The translations under genes were made by a program, and so were the position numbers. 42,542 bases of DNA from an uncultured Bacteroidota bacterium (GTDB taxonomy: Bacteria; Bacteroidota; Bacteroidia; Chitinophagales; Chitinophagaceae), in NCBI GenBank assembly GCA_903903635.1, contig CAIUZK010000087.1, positions 1 to 42,542 of the forward strand, read 5' to 3'. The notes below the pieces were generated by a model. That model did no database searches, was not told where the DNA came from, and was given only the letters and a program-made list of their open reading frames with translations. Below, piece by piece: positions 1-9,105 of the stretch (within the stretch, counting starts at the first letter, position 1; every line of letters begins with the position of its first letter).

Positions 1-71
1 GAAGGGATTACATGTTTATAGAAACAACCAAAGACCCTACACCGATGCCGGAGGTATCGCATGTCCTGAAG
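1..71 (+). repeat. Two adjacent copies of a dispersed palindrome-plus-tail repeat
   Basis: The window opens inside one copy: the end of a palindromic head followed by the tail ACATGTTTATAGAAAC (about 10-25). A second head, CGATGCC-gga-GGTATCG (43-59, one wobble pair), is followed by a shortened CATGTCCTGAAG tail. The same layout, a GC-rich palindrome then a tail resembling GTTTGTAGnAA, recurs at 6734-6808 and 9011-9080. I read them as REP-like intergenic elements; the mobilising enzyme is not in the window. Confidence 0.55.
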
Positions 72-142
72 CTCAACCGAATATCTGGATCTAATATTTT
101 GATAATCAATTATTAATACTCCGAACTGACGTTAAAATAGTA

Positions 143-199
143 CTTCACTACAGGAAATCCAAATCCTGTAGTGAGGTCATATTTTCGGAAAATATTTTT
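143..199. terminator. Two consecutive hairpins, possible terminator of an upstream gene
   Basis: The arms CACTACAGGA (146-155) and TCCTGTAGTG (164-173) are perfectly complementary around an 8-base loop. The stem extends to 143-176 with one G-U pair. It is followed at once by an AT-rich palindrome ATATTTTC-g-GAAAATAT (179-195) and a short T run. The pair could end transcription of a gene left of the window. There is no strong U tract after the first stem, so this is tentative. From 200 to 386 I see no gene or other structure. Confidence 0.35.
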
Positions 200-386
200 G
201 AAGAAGTAAACTTTTAAAATAAAAGGTGTACAGTAGGTACAGAAAGGTGATTAGGGCAACCATATTTTTTGGAACCACCACATGAAGTTATCAGCGTTAT
301 GGCTAAAATGGCTATAATTGAGGCAAGACGCCTGTATTTTGAAAATAGCTGCATACGTTAAAATTATGAATAGTAAAAAGCTCGTT

Positions 387-394
387 TAACTTTG
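387..394 (+). promoter_or_regulatory. Bacteroidota-type -7 element upstream of mpl
   Basis: TAACTTTG matches the Bacteroidota -7 consensus TAnnTTTG and lies 20 bases before the ATG at 415. No convincing -33 TTTG was found at the usual spacing, so the call rests on the -7 box and its position. Confidence 0.45.
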
Positions 395-414
395 TACGAA
401 GATAGGGAAAATTT

Positions 415-1773
415 ATGAGAAACATTCATTTTATTGCCATAGGGGGTGCAATTATGCATCAACTGGCTATAGCGCTTCAAAGGCAGGGTTATAATGTTAC
501 AGGGAGTGATGATGAAATAACAGATCCTGCTAAAAGCAACCTTGAAAAAGCAGGCCTGTTACCTGTGGAATTTGGCTGGCATCCTGCCAAAATAAACAGC
601 AGTCTTGATGCGATAGTTTTGGGCATGCATGCCCGTGCCGATAATCCGGAATTAATCGCTGCTAAACAAGCCGGAATACCAATCTATTCCTTCCCTCAGT
701 ATGTATATGAAGTAAGTAAGGATAAAAAGAGAGTTGTTGTTGCCGGCAGTCATGGAAAAACAACGATTACCTCGATGATCATGCACATACTGAAGCATAG
801 GGGTATGGACTTCGATTACCTGGTAGGGGCCCGTGTGGAGGGTTTTGCTCAATCGGTAAAACTTTCGGATGTACCTGTAATTATTCTTGAAGGCGATGAA
901 TACCCCGCCTCTGTGGAAGAAAAAAGACCCAAGATATTTTTTTACCACCCCCATATCAGTGTGCTCAGTGGCATAGCCTGGGACCATATCAATGTTTTCC
1001 CAACCTATGAAAATTACTTCAGTCAGTTTGAACAATACCTGAAAGGGATTGAAGCCGGAAACAGAGTTTATTACAACAACGAGGACAGTGAAGTAATAAG
1101 GGCTATTCAAACCTCTGCCGGGCATCTGAATACAAAACCCTATGCTACTCCACCTTTTCATTACGAAAATGGGTTTCCGGTAATGGATACAGCTAATGGG
1201 CCGGTTAAGGTATCAGTATTCGGCAGGCACAATCTGCTAAATATGCAGGCCGCAATTGATGTTTGCATGGAACTAGGTGTTAGTGAAATTGATTGTTACG
1301 AGGCAATTGCCACTTTTACCGGCGCTGCCCGCAGATTGGAAAAAGTAAAAGAAGAACCAGGACTGTTAATATATAGAGATTTCGCGCATGCTCCCAGCAA
1401 ATTGAAGGCTACGCTAAATGCTGTAAGAGAGGCCTATTCCGGCCACCATCTGGTAGCCTGTTTTGAATTGCATACATTCAGCAGCCTTAATGAACAGTTT
1501 TTATCAGAATATGCGCATAGCATGGATTCGGCTGATGACGCTGTTGTATTCTTCAGTCATCATGCACTCAACCTGAAAGGATTACCGCCGCTGGATCCTT
1601 CAATAGTAAAGAAATACTTTGCCAGAAACGATATTCACGTGCTGGATGATAAGCAATCGCTGCAACAGGAAGTAACCTCTATGATAGCCCAAAAAGGCAA
1701 ACCTGTGTTTTTATTATTAATGAGTTCCGGAACATTCGATGGAATTGACTGGAATGCTGTAAGTTCGCATTGA
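415..1773 (+). CDS. mpl: UDP-N-acetylmuramate:L-Ala-gamma-D-Glu-meso-DAP ligase-like Mur ligase
   Basis: Mpl reattaches recycled murein tripeptide to UDP-MurNAc in the cytoplasm, using ATP, and so feeds peptidoglycan recycling. The 452-residue length fits the family. The N-terminal nucleotide-binding stretch (about residues 3-14, IHFIAIGGAIMHQL) is the Mpl/MurC type. The Mur-ligase P-loop GSHGKTT is at 111-117. The central ATPase segment contains LEGDEYPAS, and the C-terminal ligase domain has a FTGAARRLE motif near 300. The start is the first ATG after a TAACTTTG promoter box. A DnaQ-like exonuclease follows 16 bases downstream, probably in the same transcript. MurC is the main alternative, but the N-terminal sequence and short linker favour Mpl. 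Ligand specificity is inferred. Confidence 0.85.
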   Translation: MRNIHFIAIGGAIMHQLAIALQRQGYNVTGSDDEITDPAKSNLEKAGLLPVEFGWHPAKINSSLDAIVLGMHARADNPELIAAKQAGIPIYSFPQYVYEVSKDKKRVVVAGSHGKTTITSMIMHILKHRGMDFDYLVGARVEGFAQSVKLSDVPVIILEGDEYPASVEEKRPKIFFYHPHISVLSGIAWDHINVFPTYENYFSQFEQYLKGIEAGNRVYYNNEDSEVIRAIQTSAGHLNTKPYATPPFHYENGFPVMDTANGPVKVSVFGRHNLLNMQAAIDVCMELGVSEIDCYEAIATFTGAARRLEKVKEEPGLLIYRDFAHAPSKLKATLNAVREAYSGHHLVACFELHTFSSLNEQFLSEYAHSMDSADDAVVFFSHHALNLKGLPPLDPSIVKKYFARNDIHVLDDKQSLQQEVTSMIAQKGKPVFLLLMSSGTFDGIDWNAVSSH

Positions 1774-1789
1774 ATTTCATAAACGACAG

Positions 1790-2575
1790 ATGCCACAACT
1801 TACTTTAAAAAGGCCTATAATTTTTTTCGATCTGGAAACCACAGGTACAGACAACAGCAAAGACCGCATTGTTGAACTGGCTATGGTAAAAATCATGCCT
1901 GATGGAAAAAGGGAAAGATATACCAAGAGAATTAATCCCGGGATTCCTATCCCGCCTGAAGTAACTTTAATACATGGCATCAGCGATGAGGATGTAAAGG
2001 ATTGTCAGACATTTAAGCAAATTGCTCACACCCTATACGATTGGATGAAAGGCTGCGATCTTGGTGGTTATAATTCAAGCAAATTCGACTTACCCTTGAT
2101 TGCCGAAGAGTTTTTGAGGGTTGGTATCAATGTCGATTTTACAGAAAGGCATATGGTAGATGTGCAGCAGATATTTTTTAAAATGGAGGCCCGTACTTTA
2201 AGTGCCGCATATAATTTCTATTGCAATAAAGACCTGGTAAATGCCCACAGCGCCGATGCGGACATAAATGCTACAATAGAAGTTCTGGAAGCACAATTGG
2301 AACGATATACCCAGATGGGACATGATGTACCCAGCCTGCACCAGTTTACCCATACTGAAGAGTATGTAGACTATGCCCGCAGAATTATCATGAAGGACGG
2401 TCATCCGGTATTTAATTTCGGAAAGTATAAGGGAAGAAAAGTGGAGGATGTGTTCACCAGTGAGCCTCAGTATTACGATTGGATGATGCAGGCCGATTTC
2501 TCACTGCATACCAAGCAAAAAATATCTGAAATACTCAACAGGATGAAACTGAAAAAATCAGGACTTAAGCCTTGA
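1790..2575 (+). CDS. DnaQ-like 3'-5' exonuclease with exonuclease X-type C-terminal domain
   Basis: This is a DEDDh-family exonuclease of 261 residues. Exo I is FFDLETTG, giving metal ligands D14 and E16. Exo II is the NSSKFDLPL segment near residue 105, and Exo III is the HSADAD segment near 155, whose histidine marks the DEDDh subtype. The C-terminal 60 residues (FNFGKYKGRKVEDV onward) resemble the small domain that follows the nuclease core in exonuclease X and related proteins. It lacks polymerase or helicase domains, so it is a stand-alone nuclease probably used in repair or DNA/RNA turnover rather than the replicative proofreading subunit. It begins 16 bases after mpl, suggesting co-transcription. 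The exact substrate cannot be read from sequence. Confidence 0.85.
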   Translation: MPQLTLKRPIIFFDLETTGTDNSKDRIVELAMVKIMPDGKRERYTKRINPGIPIPPEVTLIHGISDEDVKDCQTFKQIAHTLYDWMKGCDLGGYNSSKFDLPLIAEEFLRVGINVDFTERHMVDVQQIFFKMEARTLSAAYNFYCNKDLVNAHSADADINATIEVLEAQLERYTQMGHDVPSLHQFTHTEEYVDYARRIIMKDGHPVFNFGKYKGRKVEDVFTSEPQYYDWMMQADFSLHTKQKISEILNRMKLKKSGLKP

Positions 2576-2714
2576 TGAACTATTTTTTTATTGGTTATGA
2601 CCGCTAATTGCTACATTTTTTCAGCTATTTGGTAACAACTGCGTACTTTTTACCCACAATTTTCACATAAATCATTGCATAATCATTATTTTGCCGTCTA
2701 ATTTTTGAGCCTGA

Positions 2715-3416
2715 TTGAGTAAACTAGTAATTATACCGACCTATAACGAAAAGGAGAACATCGAAAAGATTGCCCGTAAGGTATTTTCTTTGCCCGGCGG
2801 ATTTCATCTGCTTGTAGTTGACGATGGGTCTCCCGATGGAACTGCCGCGATCATTAAAGGATTACAGAATGAATTTTCGGGTCGTTTGTTTTTGCTGGAA
2901 CGCAGTGGAAAACTGGGTTTAGGCACAGCTTATATTGCAGGCTTCAAATGGGCTTTGCAACGGGATTACGAATACATCTTTGAAATGGATGCAGATTTTT
3001 CGCATGATCCCGAAGATCTTATCCGATTGCATGAAGCCTGCAGCAAAGGAGCTGATGTGGTTGTTGGTTCCAGGTATACAACCGGCGGAAAGGTTGTTAA
3101 CTGGCCATGGGACCGTATTTTCATTTCAAAAGGCGGCGCTCTTTATACCAAACTTATTCTATGGATGCCGGTAAACGATCCTACCGCAGGTTTTGTATGT
3201 TACAATCGTAAAGTTCTGGCTACTATACCACTCGACGAAGTTCATTTTATAGGTTATGCATTTCAGATTGAAATGAAGTACCGTGCATGGCGGCTTGGGT
3301 TTAAAATAGCAGAAGTGCCTATTACCTTTAAAGACCGTAAAGAAGGCGTTTCAAAAATGAGCAGCGGCATTGTAAAGGAAGCCATGCTTGGGGTATGGAA
3401 AATGAGAAGTTTCTGA
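2715..3416 (+). CDS. Polyprenol monophosphomannose synthase-like glycosyltransferase (GT2)
   Basis: This GT2 enzyme of 233 residues is the soluble DPM1 type that transfers mannose from GDP-mannose to a polyprenyl phosphate at the cytoplasmic membrane face. The nucleotide-binding segment IIPTYNE (6-12), the acidic pair in VVDDGSPDGT (D36-D37) and the DxD motif MDADFSHDPEDL (D92, D94) are present. No membrane segment follows the catalytic domain, which distinguishes it from the longer GtrB/DpmA types. The start is TTG at 2715: no ATG lies in frame upstream of the conserved LVIIPTYNE, and only three residues precede it. The gene stands alone, 139 bases after the exonuclease, and converges with the SanA-like gene. 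The donor sugar is inferred from the family. Confidence 0.82.
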   Translation: MSKLVIIPTYNEKENIEKIARKVFSLPGGFHLLVVDDGSPDGTAAIIKGLQNEFSGRLFLLERSGKLGLGTAYIAGFKWALQRDYEYIFEMDADFSHDPEDLIRLHEACSKGADVVVGSRYTTGGKVVNWPWDRIFISKGGALYTKLILWMPVNDPTAGFVCYNRKVLATIPLDEVHFIGYAFQIEMKYRAWRLGFKIAEVPITFKDRKEGVSKMSSGIVKEAMLGVWKMRSF

Positions 3417-3441
3417 ACAATCTTACAGTAGTCTGTTATTT

Positions 3442-4077
3442 TCAGGGTATCTCTACCCTGTCGCCATAATGCTTTGCCTGGGTATTGAAGATCAGATCTT
3501 TCACCATTTTTACCCTGGCGAATTTCTCCCTGAGTATTGCATCCCAAAAAGAATTTCCATCAGCTGCATTGAAGGCAACAGCCTTAATATTCTTGTAATT
3601 GGCAATAAACACGGCACGCTGATTATGGAAAGTTTGAGAAATTATAGTCAGATGATCCTGTCCATAAATATCTCTGGCGCGTAAAATACTATCCAGTGTA
3701 CGGAAGCCGGAATTATCCATGATTATCTTTTTTTCCGGGATACCCCTGGCTATCAGGTCGGCTTTCATCAATTTAGGTTCATCATAATATGGGCTGTTGT
3801 CTCCACTAACAATAATGTAGTCGATCTTTCCGGCCATATAAAGCGCTACAGTTGCATCAATACGGTTCTGGTAATAAGCATTGATCAGTTTTCTGGCTTT
3901 GTCCTGGAATTTTGCAGTACCAAGCAGTAGGCCAACTTTGTTTTTAGGTATTGCATTCAAATCAGAATAAAGCTGGCCGGAGGTGCTCCTGATTACATAA
4001 AAATTGATTCCTCCGATTATCAAAATAAGGAGTATTGCCAGAACTATCGCAGTATTTCGAAAGAAGAGGTATGTCAT
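3442..4077 (-). CDS. SanA/YdcF-like DUF218 (ElyC/SanA/YdcF) membrane protein
   Basis: This 211-residue protein has one N-terminal membrane segment (about 8-27, rich in I/L/V) and then a DUF218 fold. Recognisable parts are VGLLLGTAKF near 50, IIVSGDNSPYYDEP near 90 and the TLDSILRARDI region that follows. Family members such as SanA affect envelope permeability and vancomycin tolerance in enteric bacteria; the biochemical role is unknown. I start at the ATG at 4077. A longer frame opens at 4218, but its extra 47 residues precede the membrane segment and overlap the promoter region of the divergent pyrophosphatase gene. The distance to the divergent gene is 153 bases. Confidence 0.78.
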   Translation of the reverse strand: MTYLFFRNTAIVLAILLILIIGGINFYVIRSTSGQLYSDLNAIPKNKVGLLLGTAKFQDKARKLINAYYQNRIDATVALYMAGKIDYIIVSGDNSPYYDEPKLMKADLIARGIPEKKIIMDNSGFRTLDSILRARDIYGQDHLTIISQTFHNQRAVFIANYKNIKAVAFNAADGNSFWDAILREKFARVKMVKDLIFNTQAKHYGDRVEIP

Positions 4078-4190
4078 AAATGAAATGCTAATATAGTCAA
4101 TCTGGATTAAAGGTTTATTAACTAAATCGAAGTTGAGAATAAAAGATAGGAATCCATGAATTTGTTGTATGATTTTATCAATCAAAGGCC

Positions 4191-4198
4191 TATCTTTG
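4191..4198 (+). promoter_or_regulatory. Bacteroidota-type -7 element upstream of hppA
   Basis: TATCTTTG is a full match to TAnnTTTG, 32 bases before the ATG at 4231 in the divergent intergenic space. Its position supports 4231 rather than an in-frame ATG at 4156 as the translation start. Confidence 0.5.
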
Positions 4199-4230
4199 CA
4201 CACTTTCAATTTAAACAATACATAACAGTT

Positions 4231-6456
4231 ATGAATCTTTTTTACCTCGTACCGGCTTTTGGTATTCTGGCATTATTGTACACCTTTATTAAGAGCGCCT
4301 GGGTAACCAGGCAAGAAGCCGGCAATGACCGGATGAAAGAAATTGCCCAGTACATTGCAGAAGGCGCAATGGCATTTCTGAAAGCAGAGTACAAAGTACT
4401 TGCTTATTTCGTTGTAATTGCTGCAATACTGCTGGCTGTTATGGGTTACAGCAGTTCCAACTGGCTAATCGCTGTTGCATTTGTTATAGGCGCATTTTTT
4501 AGTGCATTGGCCGGATTTATTGGTATGCGGATTGCAACAAAGGCTAATGTTCGTACCGCACATGCGGCAAGAACCAGCCTCAGTAAGGCACTTGCTGTTT
4601 CATTTGGCGGTGGCTCGGTTATGGGGCTTGGTGTTGCAGGGCTTGCTGTACTTGGTTTGGGAGGTTTGTTTATTGTATTGTTGATGCGTTTTGCACCCGG
4701 TGTATTTCACCTGATGCCGGGTGTTATGTATGGTTCCGACCATACACTTGCAGACAATGTAAAGTTAGCCATTGAGGTACTGACCGGATTTTCGCTTGGA
4801 GCTGAGAGTATCGCACTTTTTGCCCGTGTAGGCGGCGGTATCTATACCAAGGCTGCCGATGTAGGCGCCGACCTGGTAGGTAAAGTTGAAGCAGGCATTC
4901 CGGAAGATGATCCCCGCAACCCTGCAACTATTGCCGATAACGTAGGCGATAACGTAGGTGATGTAGCAGGTATGGGAGCCGACCTTTTTGGCTCTTATGT
5001 TGCAACGGTTTTAGCAACAATGGTACTAGGACAGGAAACTGTTTCTCTTGATAACTTTAACGGCTTTGCACCGATATTATTGCCGATGCTCATTGCTGGT
5101 ACAGGTATTTTATTGTCTATTATCGGAACATTGTTTGTAAGGATATCTGAGAGCGCAGGGCTGAGTACCAAAGCCGTGCAGAATGCATTGAACATGGGCA
5201 ACTGGGGATCGATTGTTCTTACTGCCATTGTAGCTTTTTTCCTGGTTAATTATCTGCTTCCCGACACAATGTCGCTAAGAGAGATTTCATTTACTAAAAA
5301 CGGTGTTATAGGCGCTATTATGGTTGGCCTTGGTGTTGGAACTTTAATGAGTATGATTACCGAATACTATACTGCAATGGGCAAACGCCCGGTGCTCAGC
5401 ATTATTCGCCAGTCATCTACAGGTAGCGCTACCAATATTATCGGCGGACTCGCGGTGGGTATGGAAAGCACCTTCTTGCCTATTTTAGTTTTGGCTGCCG
5501 GTATCTATGGCGCTCATGCATGTGCAGGATTGTATGGTGTGGCCATAGCCGCTGCGGGTATGATGGCTACCACAGCTATGCAGCTTGCTATTGATGCCTT
5601 TGGCCCTATTGCCGACAATGCAGGTGGTATTGCAGAGATGAGTGAACTGCCCAAAGAAGTGCGTGAGAAAACGGATATCCTTGATGCCGTTGGTAACACT
5701 ACCGCTGCTACAGGTAAAGGTTTTGCGATTGCATCTGCAGCGCTGACTTCGTTGGCTCTGTTTGCAGCTTATGTAGGTGTGGTTGAAAAGAATGGTTTTG
5801 ATTTGCATAACGCAATTAACATCTATCATGCTGATGTGCTTGCAGGCTTGTTTGTGGGCGCTATGATTCCGTTTATCTTTTCATCGCTTGCTATACGCGC
5901 AGTAGGTGAAGCAGCTATGGCGATGGTAGAAGAAGTTCGCCGCCAGTTCCGTACTATTCCCGGAATTATGGAAGGTACCGGAAAACCAGAGTATGATAAA
6001 TGCGTTGCTATTTCCACAAATGCATCGCTGAAGAAAATGGTTCTTCCCGGCGCTATTACTATTATATCTCCGCTGTTGGTTGGATTTATATTGGGCCCTG
6101 AAGTATTAGGCGGTTTCCTTGCCGGTGCAACCGTAAGCGGTGTATTGATGGGTATGTTCCAGAACAATGCCGGTGGTGCATGGGATAATGCCAAGAAATC
6201 ATTTGAAAAGGGTGTTGAGATCAATGGCGAAATGTACTTTAAGAAATCTGAACCACATAAAGCTTCCGTTACCGGTGATACCGTTGGCGATCCGTTTAAA
6301 GATACATCTGGTCCATCAATGAATATCCTGATCAAGCTTATGTCAATTGTGGCACTTGTAATAGCGCCAACCATTGCACATTTGCATAGTGGTGATGTTC
6401 GCCAGGGCAATCCACCTGCAAAAGTGGAAGCACCTGCTGCAACGCCTGCACACTAA
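4231..6456 (+). CDS. hppA: K+-dependent membrane-bound pyrophosphatase (H+ and/or Na+ pump)
   Basis: This integral membrane pyrophosphatase of 741 residues couples PPi hydrolysis to ion export across the cytoplasmic membrane. The PPi/Mg-binding loop is intact: [12 protein letters not shown] from 209, followed by [20 protein letters not shown]. The K+-dependence position in [11 protein letters not shown] (488-498) is alanine (A492) with glycine at 495. In characterised enzymes these mark the K+-stimulated class, while the independent class has lysine at the first position. Whether it pumps Na+, H+ or both cannot be decided here. The chosen ATG at 4231 places the first membrane helix at the very N-terminus, as in homologues. 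The C-terminus carries a short Pro/Ala-rich tail. A strong terminator follows. Confidence 0.95.
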   Translation: MNLFYLVPAFGILALLYTFIKSAWVTRQEAGNDRMKEIAQYIAEGAMAFLKAEYKVLAYFVVIAAILLAVMGYSSSNWLIAVAFVIGAFFSALAGFIGMRIATKANVRTAHAARTSLSKALAVSFGGGSVMGLGVAGLAVLGLGGLFIVLLMRFAPGVFHLMPGVMYGSDHTLADNVKLAIEVLTGFSLGAESIALFARVGGGIYTKAADVGADLVGKVEAGIPEDDPRNPATIADNVGDNVGDVAGMGADLFGSYVATVLATMVLGQETVSLDNFNGFAPILLPMLIAGTGILLSIIGTLFVRISESAGLSTKAVQNALNMGNWGSIVLTAIVAFFLVNYLLPDTMSLREISFTKNGVIGAIMVGLGVGTLMSMITEYYTAMGKRPVLSIIRQSSTGSATNIIGGLAVGMESTFLPILVLAAGIYGAHACAGLYGVAIAAAGMMATTAMQLAIDAFGPIADNAGGIAEMSELPKEVREKTDILDAVGNTTAATGKGFAIASAALTSLALFAAYVGVVEKNGFDLHNAINIYHADVLAGLFVGAMIPFIFSSLAIRAVGEAAMAMVEEVRRQFRTIPGIMEGTGKPEYDKCVAISTNASLKKMVLPGAITIISPLLVGFILGPEVLGGFLAGATVSGVLMGMFQNNAGGAWDNAKKSFEKGVEINGEMYFKKSEPHKASVTGDTVGDPFKDTSGPSMNILIKLMSIVALVIAPTIAHLHSGDVRQGNPPAKVEAPAATPAH

Positions 6457-6478
6457 TTCTGCTATTCCAAAATACTTT

Positions 6479-6510
6479 GCCCCGGACTGATTTGTTCCGG
6501 GGCTTTTTTT
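6479..6510 (+). terminator. Intrinsic terminator of hppA
   Basis: A perfect 8-bp GC-rich stem, GCCCCGGA (6479-6486) with TCCGGGGC (6496-6503), has a 9-base loop and is followed directly by seven T residues, 22 bases after the hppA stop. This is a textbook Rho-independent terminator. Confidence 0.85.
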
Positions 6511-6838
6511 ATGCAGTAAGGAAGGTTTTGTTGTCCCGGCTTAAGTGGTACTATATGGCTTCAGTGGCCATGGCACGCTTGTACATCATATCTTTATTGA
6601 GCATACAGTCAATAAAAATTATCAGGATATATGTAGAACGGACTCTCAACCTTTTCAAGGAGTGGTGGCGAAGCCGGGGTGGCGTTAAGCCAAGATAGGG
6701 GTGATCGAATCACAACCATCCGGAAACACTACTATGCCCCGTTAGTGGGCAACCGCTTTGTAGCAACACGTCCCCCGCCACACGCGCCCCGTAGGGTCGC
6801 AACAATTCGCTGATGGCAAATTATTCGAATGAGGAGGA
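6511..6838. repeat. Gene-free left border of the accessory island with palindromic repeats
   Basis: I see no gene here. At about 6640-6690 there is a CCTT-ttc-AAGG mini-hairpin followed by a G-rich stretch. Two copies of the palindrome-plus-tail repeat follow. The first is GCCCC-gttagt-GGGC with tail AACCGCTTTGTAGCAAC (6736-6767). The second is degenerate: GCGCCCCGTAGGGTCGCAAC (6784-6803). The helicase stop codon lies just to the right, so these elements sit at the 3' end of the leftward operon and may also act as transcript ends. Confidence 0.5.
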
Positions 6839-8968
6839 TTATTCACCTCCTGCAATCCTGACAGTATTTAAAAACTCTTCCGTCCCGGCAATATCAAAAT
6901 AAGTTTCAAGAATGTACGATTTTTTTAGATCAGCAGGCAAAAATTCCCCCCATTTACTGAAAGGAAATTGTTTAGGTGTTTCTTTGATCACCTTCTCTAC
7001 AAATTGCTCAATGTTTACAATCGCCTTATGCAAAGCATCAATTATACTATCCGCTCCTTTTAAAGGCGATGTAATTTCGATAAAACACTCCTTATCAAAC
7101 AGCTTATTACTTATCCCAACATTATTCAAAAGAAAACTGATTGTTTTATTGATCTGAGTTCCTGAAAAGGTATAAAACTCAATTGAATTTTCTTTGATGA
7201 TTAACGGTCTGTCTTTATTAAAATCTATTATTGGGAATGGCTGAAAAAATAATTGCATTTCATGAATAATTGCAGCGGCGCTTTCTTCATATTCAGTGCT
7301 GTTTTCAAAAGGGCTGTATATGATTTCAAGCATTTTTTTCCTGATACTTGAATGTACGTTTCCTCCTTCACCAAAAAACAGGGGCTTGTTGCCATCATGA
7401 GCGGGAACAACATATATTTTCTGAGCATCCACATCCACATCCATTATCTTCCAGATTCTTGCAGCCAGCAAAATATTTTCATCTTCCATCACCATTGGCG
7501 AAAAAGGTATATCCCCTATCGGCTTGCCGCTATGAATAACTTTAAAAGTTGGCAGTGTTTCAAAAACAGAATAAAACTCCTTAGAGTTAACAAGTTTCTC
7601 ACCCTCATACCCAACTATCAGTTCCCTTTTCAAATCTTCAACGTAATCCATACTGATCATATATTGGATTAGATTTTCTGCTTCTGCAGCCGATATGTTG
7701 GTAAATGCAGCGTTTTGTTTAATTCCGTTTACAAATAATTGCCTGCTACATCCCGAAGTCGCTTTTAGTATTGATAATATCTGGTGAAAGAGTATATCAA
7801 ACGGCTTTTTTTGAGAATAAATCGGCTCTATAAAATTTTCTTTATAGAGTTGCCAGCAGGCTATTGATTGTAACAATTGCCATTGTTCTGTTGCATAAAG
7901 TAATAGATTGCTTTTAATGTTTTCCTTCCTGCCGCTTCGCCCCACTCTTTGAATTAAAGATGCAACCGAATACGTAGAGTCTATTTGAACAACCATATCA
8001 ACTGAGCCAATATCAATACCTAATTCAAGAGTAGAAGTGCAGGCTATACAGAAATACTGGCGTTCATTGTTCTTAGCAAAATACTCAATATGTTCTCTCA
8101 ATTCTTTATCTACCGATGAGTGGTGGCTGAAATAAAAATGATGCCCGTTATTGCGCTCGGCGGTTTTCTTTAGCTTCACGGCAACCTCCTCGGCTTTCCC
8201 TCTGCTATTGGGGAAAATCAAAACTTTCTTGTCTTTCGTTTGTTCATACAAGTCATCAATTAGATCAACAGAGTAATTACCCAGTTCACTTTTCATATAC
8301 CTGAACTTGGCGTTCAAATCCTTTGGCGTTTTATCAACCAATACCTTTGTTCTTTCCTCCTCACCGGTAAATCTTTTAGCTTCATCATAGTCTCCAATAG
8401 TGGCCGACAACCCAATCGTTCTAACCTGATTCGAAACCAGTATTTTTATTCTTGACAACAACGATTTTAATTGAATTCCCCTGCTGCTGCCAATAAATGA
8501 GTGTATTTCATCAATTACAATGAATTTGAGATTAGGAAATAACGCTTTGATATAGTAAGGATGATTTACAAACATCGCTTCTATTGATTCAGGAGTTATA
8601 AGTAATATTCCAGTGGGTGATTTTACCAACTTATCTTTTAATGATTTGCTTGCTTCACCATGCCATTTTGTAACAGTAACATCCATATGCTTACATAAAC
8701 CTTCTACCCTTTGAAACTGGTCGTTTATCAAAGCGATAAGTGGAGAAACGTATAGTACTTGTATACCCCGTTCCCTGAAATCAACCTTAGTAAGAATTGG
8801 TAAAAATGCTGCTTCCGTTTTTCCGGATGCTGTTCTTGAAGCAAGAATATAATTATCGTCTGTTGAAAGTATCCTAGAAATTGCAGCAGCCTGTATGGGT
8901 CGCAAAGCATCCCATTGTTTGTCTCTTATATATCTGCGTACTGGCTCCGATAATAGTTCATATGACAT
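6839..8968 (-). CDS. brxHI-like: BrxHI/Lhr-like SF2 DNA helicase (third gene of the putative defence operon)
   Basis: This 709-residue superfamily 2 helicase has an Lhr-type core. The Q-type motif LRPIQ is at 22-26, Walker A TASGKT at 46-51, DEIH at 153-156, SAT at 188-190 and motif VI QRVGRSGR at 340-347. About 350 residues follow the core, shorter than in long Lhr proteins but similar to the BrxHI helicases of type 2 BREX. All catalytic motifs are intact, so ATP-driven unwinding or translocation on DNA is expected. It is the last gene of a leftward operon after the BrxD-like ATPase, separated by 137 bases that contain two palindromic repeats. The tail contains no recognisable nuclease motif. 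I am confident of the helicase family; assignment to BrxHI rather than generic Lhr rests on the adjacent BrxD-like gene. Confidence 0.82.
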   Translation of the reverse strand: MSYELLSEPVRRYIRDKQWDALRPIQAAAISRILSTDDNYILASRTASGKTEAAFLPILTKVDFRERGIQVLYVSPLIALINDQFQRVEGLCKHMDVTVTKWHGEASKSLKDKLVKSPTGILLITPESIEAMFVNHPYYIKALFPNLKFIVIDEIHSFIGSSRGIQLKSLLSRIKILVSNQVRTIGLSATIGDYDEAKRFTGEEERTKVLVDKTPKDLNAKFRYMKSELGNYSVDLIDDLYEQTKDKKVLIFPNSRGKAEEVAVKLKKTAERNNGHHFYFSHHSSVDKELREHIEYFAKNNERQYFCIACTSTLELGIDIGSVDMVVQIDSTYSVASLIQRVGRSGRKENIKSNLLLYATEQWQLLQSIACWQLYKENFIEPIYSQKKPFDILFHQILSILKATSGCSRQLFVNGIKQNAAFTNISAAEAENLIQYMISMDYVEDLKRELIVGYEGEKLVNSKEFYSVFETLPTFKVIHSGKPIGDIPFSPMVMEDENILLAARIWKIMDVDVDAQKIYVVPAHDGNKPLFFGEGGNVHSSIRKKMLEIIYSPFENSTEYEESAAAIIHEMQLFFQPFPIIDFNKDRPLIIKENSIEFYTFSGTQINKTISFLLNNVGISNKLFDKECFIEITSPLKGADSIIDALHKAIVNIEQFVEKVIKETPKQFPFSKWGEFLPADLKKSYILETYFDIAGTEEFLNTVRIAGGE

Positions 8969-9010
8969 GGGCTAAAGCTTAATTTTTTACCTGATAATTG
9001 TTGTACTAGC

Positions 9011-9080
9011 ATGCCCCAAAGGGGCTATCTGTTTGTAGTATAACATGAAAAAATTATCATTTGCCCCTTAAGGGCTATCC
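9011..9080. repeat. Two palindrome-plus-tail repeats between the ATPase and helicase genes
   Basis: The first is a perfect GCCCC-aaa-GGGGC palindrome (9013-9025) with tail TATCTGTTTGTAGTATAAC. The second is GCCCCTTAAGGGC (9063-9075) followed by TATCC. Both lie in the 137-base gap inside the putative operon, where they would form RNA hairpins. No T run follows in the direction of transcription that would make either a clear terminator, so read-through or altered mRNA stability is possible. Confidence 0.6.
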
Positions 9081-9105
9081 AATGATTAATAATATGGGTA
9101 CGTTC

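Noticed and set aside
4156-4230. Longer N-terminus for the membrane pyrophosphatase
   Set aside because: The extra 25 residues are polar, precede the normal first helix and span the TATCTTTG promoter box.
5826-6410. 194-codon frame antisense to hppA
   Set aside because: It lies wholly inside the conserved pyrophosphatase gene; long antisense frames are expected there from codon bias.
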